In this document: one piece after another, positions 55,794 to 64,000 of the stretch
Numbering within the stretch: position 1 is the first letter of the stretch
How the letters are laid out: every line of letters begins with the position of its first letter
Source of the DNA: Phlebiopsis flavidoalba
Lineage: Eukaryota > Basidiomycota > Agaricomycetes > Polyporales > Phanerochaetaceae
Length of the DNA: 64,000 nt
Reading direction: 5' to 3'
Assembly (NCBI GenBank): GCA_035772785.1
Contig: JAOCPU010000004.1
Coordinates: forward strand, 744,001 to 808,000
The notes under the pieces: generated by a model
The model's input: only the letters and a program-made list of their open reading frames with translations
What the model was told of the DNA's origin: nothing
The model's database searches: none
Translations under genes and position numbers: made by a program

Positions 55794-58700
55794 TTACAAT
55801 TGTGCGTGGGTGCGTATACTTATTCCTCTTCCTCTTCCTCCATCGGTTGTAGCCTCTCCCGACTCCTCCGCCTTTGTCTTCCCCTCCGGATCCATATCTA
55901 GATTTTGTAGTCGCATCTCGACGAGGAACTCCTTGTCCCGTACGGTCTGTTGCCAGGAATTGACCATGTCGTACGCGGCTATGAACGCAAGCACGACGGC
56001 CGTGAAGGTACAGATACCGGGATAAACGTGCAAGACTGCGAGCGGAAGCCGTTAGCACACTGATTAGACTGACGTAGAAACCAAATACACACATAGGAGC
56101 TTCTCGTTTGTCTCAAACCTTGTGACACGCAAGCCAAGCCATATCATAGCAGGCGGGAGTAAAATCATGCCTAGCAAGCCGCCTGTCAAGGGGCCTATGA
56201 CTTCCTTGGTGGCTTTGATAGGGTCGGGGTTAGTCCAACCATTGCGTCTGATCTATGAATCGTGTCAACGTTGAGAGGTATACCACATCGAGATCTAAAA
56301 CTCACTCTTTCCACTCCCCTGGCAATCTGACCCATTGGTTGAACCCTCTGTACACGAAGCAGAACCTTCGTATAGATCAGACCGAGCGCCCACATATCGA
56401 CGAGTTTGACGCGAGGCTGTGTCTCCCGGATGTAGTTCGTGTCGAATGGGGAGGATAATATAGAGCTCCACGACAATTGCGATGAGGGTAGGAATGATAC
56501 ACCAAGACAAAGGGCCATATACGCAGCTTGAGCACTCCATAAAAGGCTTCGTTTATGAAATACAAGGCGAGGTCGGCTCGCTCCTGACCACCACCTCGTC
56601 GCTGTCGATGTCTGTCCATGCGATCGACGGCGGTACTGATAAGCCAGCATGTCCAAAGGAGGTAAAACCCTAAAACAAACGAGTAGCCGTCATGGACTTC
56701 ATTGGCGAGGAAGAGTTTGAAGAAACCACGCCCTAGGAGGATGGGCACAGCGAGCGACGAAGCGAGAGCCACGGAGCAAATAATCCAAATTGCAGCGATG
56801 AACGCAAATGCACGGTATCGGAAGTGCGGAGGCATGTATGGCGATGGTGTAGTCGTCTTTGATATTGCGTTTGTTCTTCTCCGCCTCAGCGTCCAGCAAT
56901 TGCATAAGACGACGGTCTTTGGGGGTCTTTGGGTCGCCCAGTTCGTTAACTTCGACGGTCGCAGGTTGCCCTTTCACAAGTGCGATGTTGTCACTGTTAG
57001 GCACCCTTCGGAATGTACCAGAAAGACGCACGGCGCCGAGCCCATGCGTCTGAGGGCCAAAGAGAAGGGAATGTGTGTAGTCGACTTCTTCCGCGGGATA
57101 GCGTCCTCCGAAGAGGTAAGACGAGAGCCTGAGCTGCATTGCTAAAAACTTCCACACATGAACGCACCGTGTTGCTTCAGGAACTTCCTCGGTCTGAAGT
57201 ACTGCATGGTGTATGGCAGGACAAGATGTAAGAACAGCAGGTCGATGGGAACGACAGATATAGGGTCGCTAGGGGACAGGCGTCAGGTTAGTTTACGTTA
57301 AGATTAAGGCGAAACGTACCGCAACTTCCAACGGAAGGGCATAATAGTCCGACTGAAGAGTCCGCAAAATCGCAGAGACGGTACCAACACTGCACGCCGA
57401 TGACGCAGCACGTACATCAGGCCACTTACTAGAAGCTTACGAATGTGAACGAGTGCTGGCCGTCGAGGGAATTTCTCTAATTGGGTGGAAAAATTCTGGT
57501 CTTGAGCGGTCTTTGATAAACCAGAGAGCTCCAGAGCGCAGACACGTCCGGAAGGCCGCCAGAAGCACAGCAAATTGATACCTAGACGTCTGTTTGAGCT
57601 AGGGCAATCATAGGGGTAGTATACGACTTACATGAACATCGTTCCAAGTAGTGACCCAGTGGTAGAATGCGGAGGTCAAAGGAGCATGGCCGAGGAACGC
57701 TACACGAGTACGTAGGCTTCCTTGCGGGGGAAGAGTGACACGGTGCAAACATCTAGCATGAATGCCACATCCCAACGGGGAAGATCACAAGCTCTACGAT
57801 TATGAAGGTAGCAACCTGGCCATACGCAGAGATCAGCAAATGAAGGGAAGGAGAGTAAAAGAAATACCTTGACGACTAAAAGCTGTTGACGAACAGCGCT
57901 CCTGACAGCCCGCCCGGCGTTTTTCATGCTTCCGACAGTGAGGATGTTGAGGGTATATCGCAAGCATGGGAGCGCGTTGACCATATACCCCAATGATATA
58001 GCGAAAAGCTTCTCGCTAGTGCCTCCACCAAGTGCCAGCCTAACCCAGCTAGCTTTGAGGTCGTCCCAACTTAACCTGACCGCCTCGCCAATGGGAGCAA
58101 AATATGGCTCAACAACACGCATGACGGCTGACTCCGGGCAAGACTCTTGTCAACAAGTGGGGCTGGGTAGCGACCGGTGGTCATCAGTGGATTGATCACG
58201 GTGGTCCATGCGGCAAAGGCGGCCTCGGCTGTGCGATTAAACTACTTGTGGTCAGATAGGAATGTAAAGCTGTTCTGAGTGAATATCCTACCATAGTGGA
58301 CAATGATCCAATGCCCCTCTCTGCGCTTTGATTTCCAAGAATATTATGCATAACGCGCATACCCATGGTGAGGATGGGTTGATCAGGTCACGCCATAGCA
58401 ATGGTGTAACCACGCGCATGACGAGGAACATGAAAGAGTCAACGACAGGATCCGTTATAATTCGGATTGTCCGTATAGGAAAATGTCAATACGTATAGCA
58501 TGCGCTTCGGATCGAGCTGCGGGATCTCGGAACTGTGTGAGCGGCCGTAAGACTATAATTTGAGGGACCACAAACCGACAACAGTGCCAATGACTTGCCA
58601 ATAGTGAATGGCAGCCAGATGCCTTGAGACCAATGGTTTTTGCATCCAGGACAAAGATCATCGAATGCGACCTGTTGATAATATGAGTGGATGTTTTACG

Positions 58701-60869
58701 ACTACGAACTTCTGTGCTCACGTCTCTGCAAGACAGCATGGATAGGGCCACGAAGACCGATAGCTAGCGATAGCTGTTAGCGTTTCGACGCAACTCATCG
58801 ACAGAATGTTACCTTCGAGTGCACCCTCCATGTCATCTCCATGCCTATATCGCCGTCCTCTACGTCATTTTGCGTCTCCTCGAGCGTCGGCCTCAGGCTC
58901 TCGCATGTCCTCAACATTATCACCGCCCATTCCCTCGATATCGTCCGGGAAGAGGTCCGCTTGATCAAAGTGCGGCGGCGGCAAGCGATGGTCAATCTTC
59001 GGCATTGGTGCGCCCTCATCACCGAAGTCCCAGCCATCGTCAGATTCGTTTTTTCAGCCATTGGCTCCAGACCAGGCATCTCAAGCGAGTCCTTCCTGTC
59101 TGGTAGGGCAGGCATGATCGCGCTGGACCCGGGGATCGAGTTACCCTCTTGGAAATACCGATCGTATTCGTGCTTCGAGGGTGTGAATTTCTGCCCCTTC
59201 TGAGTGCGCCGATTGAGAGATTCTCCGGGTCATGCAGCTCGAAGTACCCCCTTGCCGACGTTCCAACGTTGAGCTCCTCCGGCGCACAGTACGTTGCTAA
59301 ACTGGTGAGAGGCAAGCGGACTTGCAACTCGACTGCGAGCCTCAGATAGGCGAGATGGGGTCATTATTATCTCGCGGTTCGGAAGATGAGCGGTGGTGGA
59401 GAGTGGTGGACGCTGTCTTGACGGTGTCTGAGGCGTCTTGGGGTGGGTCTTGCACGTAGGCATCGGGGGTTTTTCGGCTGAGTCGAAAGAGCTTCCTCCT
59501 TTTCCCCGCTTTCCAAGGATTCCAGCTTGAGAAGTCCATCTTAAAATCTGACTTGGGGGAGCCGACTTGAACCCTTCTCGTCAGAAGTCTGTTCCAGCTG
59601 CCGCTTCAGGTCAGGAACAGCTGGACTGGTCGAGTAATCAGATTCAAAGGATGCAGGTGGTGGCGCGGAAGTAGTCGCAGGCGCATAAGCAAATCTCCCC
59701 AGGAATATCTTCGCTTCTTTGAGTCCGATGGGTCCCGCTTTCGCGGCGGGCCAGTCTTGCGAGGCCGAGTCTCCTTCCCTTTCCCTTTGTCCAAGTGTTG
59801 TTCTGTTTCAGTTTCCACTGTAATAGGCTGAGCCTCGGGTGTTGTTGGGTAGCCTGTTCTTGACATGGTACGAGGTGAGCAACCGCTGGAGCTCCATCAT
59901 TAGCAGCTCCCTCGGGTTCGTGAGCCTCATTCTCCAAGGCATCTGCCGCATGGGCAAAGATGTGGAGGCAAGTCCATTTCCTGCATCTCTGGAGGACCTT
60001 CAGCATCGTCGAAAGACGCCAGGTCGGGCGTTTTGCGATATCCATTCACGTAATAGAAAGACAGCGACGAACGCAACAACGATCACTGTTGCAATGATTT
60101 GACCGGACACTATTGTCCGCAGAGACAGAGACAACGACGGGGGATGGGAAAGCCAGGAGACAGGCCATGGTGCGGTGTCGAGAGTGCGATTAAAGGGTGC
60201 CGACAAGGTAGCGTTTTTCAGAGACCGGGGTGGAGTCTGGCCGAGAGCGACTGCTGATCCACCATGCTCTACAGAAGGCGGAACTCAATCAGTGAGACCA
60301 TTCCGAGGCGGCCGATCGACTCACGTAGAGTCGCCAACAGCGAAATACATCCTCCATGTCCAGATTGTTGCCCAAGGCAGAAAGGGGCTAGCCATACCAT
60401 CGCGACTAACATAGCACGAAAGCCATATAGGGCAAAGTAGTACTGTTTGTCGCGCGAGCTGTCTCAGCATAAGCAGCAGCGGCAGCCGGGATGGCATGCT
60501 CGGCGAATACACTATAACCGGCTCAGCGTGTCGCTTTTCGCCGCCGATGTCGGAGTGCGCACCTTTCTTAAACGCATACGGATGTTTGCATACATCACAA
60601 CTCTTCTTCTTGCTATGAGCAAGCCATGTCGTGAGACTGCGAGTCGCGTGCCCCACGGGGTGAGCGTATGTGATGAATTAGATTTTTCAATGCCCAACTC
60701 ACCACTCCTGGTGGATGTATCGTATTGTTCCAGAGCATTTACACGGATAAAACAGCGGCTGGTTAGGTTCTGCGGGTGCAGACTGCATATCCGACATGTG
60801 TCTGTGAAACATATGAGCAACACCCAGCGGAGTGGATCTGGGAGGCGGCTTGCCTTGCTCCTCTTGCAT
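55794..60869 (-). CDS. Doa10/MARCH6 ER-membrane ubiquitin ligase (RING-CH)
   Basis: Doa10 (Ssm4, MARCH6) is a multi-spanning E3 ligase of ER and inner nuclear membrane that marks misfolded proteins for proteasomal degradation. From ATG 60,869 (MQEEQGKPPPRSTPLG) the RING-CH finger follows: DTCRIC, FYPCKCSGTIRYIHQE, an intron, LTTWLAHSKKKSCDVCKHPY. Then come the first membrane segment (FLPWATIWTWRMYFAVGDS), another helix near 60,080 (IIATVIVVAFVAVFLLREW), a charged loop (59,350-59,900) and a TD/central region (58,000-58,750). Near 57,700-58,120 come VVEPYFAPIGEAVRLSWDDL and EKLFAISLGYMVNALP. The C-terminal helices near 56,600-56,840 read IWIICSVALASSLAVPILLG and VHDGYSFVLGFYLLW, followed by VRDKEFLVEMRLQNLDMDPEG and the stop at 55,794. 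There are many short introns. A one-base break splits the first zinc-ligand pair from the rest of the RING-CH near 60,808. Confidence 0.94.
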
Positions 60870-61249
60870 GAGGGCTATGGTTGTGGGGTAAAATCAAAGA
60901 GTTGGTCGCAGAGCCTGATACGAGTCTCTGGACCGGAGTAATACTGTCTCGCGTTGCGGCGTACGTTGGCGGGGGCGAGTGGTGGTAGCGTACAGCGTTC
61001 CCGCTCACAGCCGTCGACGTTTGGGGACAAGGGTATACGACGCCAGCATCATTGATACCCCGGAAAGCGCCCTCGGTATATTGCCATGCAGCCACCGGGC
61101 TATTATAACTTTGCTTTCGCAATGGCGTCGGGGACGACAACACGTACCTTCCCCCCTTTGTACGTCTCTAGTGGAGATGTTTCTCGCGATAGCTTGCATT
61201 TTTCCATATTCTTGAAAAACTCAAGGTGACCAACGTCGTACGGTGATCA
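60870..61249. promoter_or_regulatory. Divergent promoter region of Doa10 and the HDDC2-like gene
   Basis: About 380 bases separate the leftward Doa10 start from the first recognisable exon of the rightward HDDC2-like gene. A first exon of the latter may lie here. No distinct motif was identified. Confidence 0.35.
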
Positions 61250-62288
61250 ATGCGCCCAATGATTGACTTGGAGAGCGTGCATTTGCAGACGCAGAAACGT
61301 ACAGGATGGGTAGACCACAATGTATGCCGCGTTCCATTGATTCTTTCCTGGTCCGTGTTGCTGAATACAGGCCTCCGTGCTAGTAGGTTACCTGGCCCCG
61401 AAAGGTATAGACCAACGTCATTGATAACTCAAGCCCGCCATACTTTATTCAGCCACTTCGCAGCATTTCGGATCATATGTATAGAATGGGGATCCTTGCG
61501 ATGTGCACATCCGATGCAGACCTAGACGTACCAAAGTATGTGGTCATTGGCAAGCGTACTTCGCCACAAGTAGGCTCACGCAGGTTCGAGATGTGTCATG
61601 ATGGCTCTCGTGCACGATTTGGGTGAGCACTGACGTTCCTTTACGCGTGAAATGTCAACCAATTTCGAGAACTTAGCCGAAGCTCAAGGCACGTCTGACT
61701 TAGCTGAATTTGCATCCCCTTACCATTATATCCAGTTGGTGACATTGCACCACGAGAAGGGTTCACCAAGCCTGAAAAGCAGAAACTAGAAGCGGTGCAT
61801 ATGGTAACCTCGCTGTCGAGTCCACATGCTAATACTCGTCATAGGATGCGATGCATAATTTTGTGCATGAAATGCTAGACATGAAAGTCCTGCAGCTCAG
61901 CGCATTCTCGCTCTGTGGGAGGAATATGAAGCAGGGGAGTCCCCGGAGGCACGTTTTGTCAAAGGTAGGACGTCAAGGCGTGGAAAACTCCATACAGAAA
62001 CTTATCTCAGTGTCCAAGATCTAGACCGCTTTGAGATGGCATCACAAGGTGACCCGGCTTGTTTTTAATAAGTGGCAGACAGATGATCGAACCTTCTTAA
62101 GCGTTTCGAGTACGAGGCAGAACCACCAGATGAAGTCGTTGCAGGCAGCCGTTCTTTGATAGCAGTCTTCCTATCATCACGGCACCCAGATGGCGGTCAA
62201 GGAATGGGGCGAAAGCCTTGCGGTTCCGAACGACTTCCGAACGACAAAAATTTATGAGGCCTTCCACTCTCTGCAGGAATTTATCTAG
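61250..62288 (+). CDS. HDDC2/YfbR-type HD-domain 5'-deoxynucleotidase
   Basis: HD-domain phosphohydrolases of this family dephosphorylate deoxynucleoside 5'-monophosphates. Exons: HLQTQKRTGWVDHN; a tiny exon encoding LPGPE; ISDHMYRMGILAMCTSDADLD near 61,460-61,515 (metal-binding His); MALVHDL at 61,601-61,621 (the HD pair); VGDIAPREGFTKPEKQKLEA near 61,736-61,795; an intron; AMHNFVHEML, then ILALWEEYEAGESPEARFVK near 61,905-61,965; DLDRFEMASQ near 62,020; FEYE near 62,106; and a tail with FFDSSLP and EAFHSLQEFI-stop (TAG 62,286-62,288). Introns are 45-75 nt. Frame breaks occur in the AMHNF exon and the last exon. The first exon may start upstream of 61,250 because family members have a longer N-terminus. 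Confidence 0.9.
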
Positions 62289-62965
62289 GAATATTTAAGG
62301 AAAACGTGGGTCATAAACAAGTAGCGGGAGCTGACAGCGTGTAATAATTACAAGCATCAATTTTGGTACGCTGTATGTGCCGGCTCAACAGATGCCGCTA
62401 GGACAGATATGAAAGTGTTGCGGACGTACTTGAGTCCTTTGTGAGTTACGAGACTCAGGCTGGTACGCCTATTTATATGTCGACTCTACTTTGAATCAAA
62501 ATTTGCGCTGACCGCGGCGTGGGAAAATAAATTCCCATAAATGTACGATGGCGCACAGGCCACCTCCCATTCGAGAGCGAAAGGTTCATAAAATTTGAGA
62601 TACATGGCGCTCACTGATATATACCATAATGTTTGTACTTATATCCCAGGAACTCGGACAGTCACGGTCTCATCTTGCGATCACGTCTTTCAGAGAGAGT
62701 TAGTAGGCCACAGTACAATCAAGTACTTACCCGAGAGCAATCTTTTTTTGAGAGTCCCTCGCTTGGTGCGCCCGCGGCCGTCAGTCAACACTTCGTAGAA
62801 TAGTCGCAGAAGGGAGAAAGGAAGGAAATGAAGCTAGTGTTCTCAACTCTGATATCAGAAATGATGTTGTACAATATATACTAGTCGTATAACGGAATGC
62901 TAATTCAAGTCGGTGCAACGCACACAATTGATACATGATACATACATACTGATAAAAATCCCTTT
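62289..62965. other. Intergenic stretch between convergent genes
   Basis: AT-rich, with no motif. A 67-codon plus-strand frame at 62,595 is not supported by anything else. It holds the 3' ends of the HDDC2-like and Clr2-like genes. Confidence 0.4.
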
Positions 62966-62969
62966 CCTC

Positions 62970-63739
62970 TTATATTGTCTCCGCATCTTCCCTTCCCCTT
63001 CCCAAGGCTCTATCTCTTGCTCCTGCTTGCCATAATCGTGGCCTGCCAATGTCTATATTGGTCTTCTGGCGGTTGGCACCTCTGGCGGCCAGCTGGAATA
63101 GGGGCGACCGCTTGCTCGACCGTTGCCCGCTGGTAATACCGCGCGTTGGCCTTGTGCTGCGTCCAAAATACTCTCCGATGCTCTCATACCGACGGCTGAT
63201 CTCTTCTTGGCCTGGGCCATCTGGGTTGCAGACGATGCATTCGCATGCGGTACTACGATCCTGTCGTCTCGGCTTGCCCTGCATGATCCATGCAAGATGT
63301 GGCGCAAACTCGGCGGGAGAGCGAAACCTGATCTCTCCGTCGGGTGAGCGAAGGTAATGGTCTTGGTATTGAAATTCCGAATCCACGCGTTTGACCGTGA
63401 TAAGCGTGTAGCCTGGCGGAAAGTCTCGAAGCTTGCCCTCGTCCACTCGTTCTCTCGGCCATGCTATCCCTCGCCTTTCGAGCTCCTCCTCCAGTACATC
63501 TTTTTTACCAGGTACTCGCCCAGCTTCTTCAGCCAATTTTCGCGCGTGGACCTTGTCGACGATGTGCAACGGTCGCCCCAGGCATGTCCCTCCCCTATCG
63601 CAGAGAGAGTAGGCAGCCATGAATTGTCTTGCGTGTTTTCAGGGTTCAGCACTGTCACGACAACAGCGCCATGGAGATAGACCCTGTAGTAGGGTGTGGT
63701 AATGTGGATGTTGACATCGTCACCCCTTGCAACCGACAT
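62970..63739 (-). CDS. Cryptic loci regulator 2 (Clr2)-like silencing protein
   Basis: Fission-yeast Clr2 is part of the SHREC silencing complex. This gene starts MSVARGDDVNIHITTPYYRV (ATG 63,739). It carries WLKKLGEYLVKKMYW, then after a one-base frame change near 63,490 EEELERRGIAWPRERVDEGK, DFPPGYTLITVKRVDSEFQY, DHYLRSPDGEIRFRSPAEFA and PHLAWIM, with a Cys pair CECIVC. It ends REDAETI-stop at 62,970. The order WxKKLGEYL - PxGYxLxxHxx - F(R)SPxEFxPHLxWL - CxCxxC is what I recall for the Clr2 N-terminal (transcription-silencing) domain; in fungi it is often found in short stand-alone proteins like this. The family assignment rests on this pattern alone. Confidence 0.7.
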
Positions 63740-64000
63740 TGTTTGCAGCAACAGGTTTTGAACACAGGACAACGGGTATTCCGAGTTTATTGTCACTGCG
63801 TAGTGCACGTGGACGGACTAATGTACGCGACAGGGGCGATCGTCTACACAAAAGAGGTGTTTGTATCTCGACAATCGGCGCGACAATCGACGTGCCGTAC
63901 CCCGGAGAGATGACGGCGTGCCCTGGAAAGAACGCACAGTAACTCTCAACGAGTGGTAGGACTACGTCCGTTTGTGAGGTTTGCAGCGTCTCGTCCGACG
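63740..64000. other. Upstream region of the Clr2-like gene, cut by the window end
   Basis: No motif is seen. A minus-strand piece reading FFPGHAVISPGYGTSIVAPI (63,880-63,945) could be part of an upstream exon or of another gene extending beyond the window. Confidence 0.3.

Noticed and set aside
1..64000. CRISPR arrays, rRNA genes, bacterial operons, prophage
   Set aside because: No regularly spaced direct repeats, rRNA-like sequence or Shine-Dalgarno-led gene chains; spliceosomal introns show the DNA is eukaryotic.

Overview
This window reads as nuclear DNA of a basidiomycete, most likely an Agaricomycete. Genes lie close together on both strands. They are split by very short introns of about 50-75 nt with GT...AG ends. 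The recognisable proteins are typical of that group: an adenylate-forming reductase, a DUF2015 protein, TRAPPC12, Doa10, HP1, a sirtuin, Cue2-like CUE/Smr and a Clr2-like protein. I found no rRNA, tRNA, CRISPR array or bacterial signal.

Layout. 1.9-5.6 kb: an NRPS-like adenylate-forming reductase (+). 5.9-7.1 kb: an NmrA-like protein (-), convergent with it. 9.2-10.4 kb: a small secreted protein with a second partial copy behind it. 11.5-12.9 kb: repeat copy A. 13.1-15.35 kb: TRAPPC12. 16.0-18.0 kb: a Ser/Pro-rich conserved protein. 18.2-19.35 kb: repeat copy B, inverted relative to A. 22.2-25.7 kb: a secreted GH127 (DUF1680) enzyme (-). 27.5-30.2 kb: a secreted sedolisin-type peptidase (+), divergent from the GH127 gene. 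30.3-37.0 kb: nothing recognisable. 37.0-37.8 kb: RBM8A/Y14. 38.0-39.2 kb: HP1. 40.25-43.3 kb: a coiled-coil membrane-type protein (-). 43.5-45.6 kb: a disordered conserved protein (+). 45.9-48.6 kb: a sirtuin. 50.6-52.5 kb: a CUE/Smr protein. 53.06-53.6 kb: DUF2015. 54.3-55.6 kb: repeat copy C. 55.8-60.9 kb: the ER ubiquitin ligase Doa10/MARCH6 (-). 61.25-62.3 kb: an HDDC2-type phosphohydrolase (+). 63.0-63.7 kb: a Clr2-like silencing protein (-).

Most genes can be followed only by switching reading frame every few hundred bases. Conserved protein sequence continues across single-base insertions or deletions, with few nonsense substitutions. The pattern affects housekeeping genes (RBM8A, TRAPPC12, Doa10) as much as accessory genes. 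Uncorrected indels in the assembly are therefore a more likely cause than mass pseudogenisation. DUF2015 is completely intact. Gene boundaries below are approximate wherever the frame is broken.

Functionally the window mixes core cell biology (EJC, TRAPP, ERAD, no-go decay) with secreted enzymes and one secondary-metabolism-type reductase. Three heterochromatin-silencing families (HP1, Sir2, Clr2-like) lie within 26 kb. The most unusual structural feature is a three-copy dispersed family of about 1.1-1.4 kb. Two of its copies are inverted around TRAPPC12 and its neighbour.
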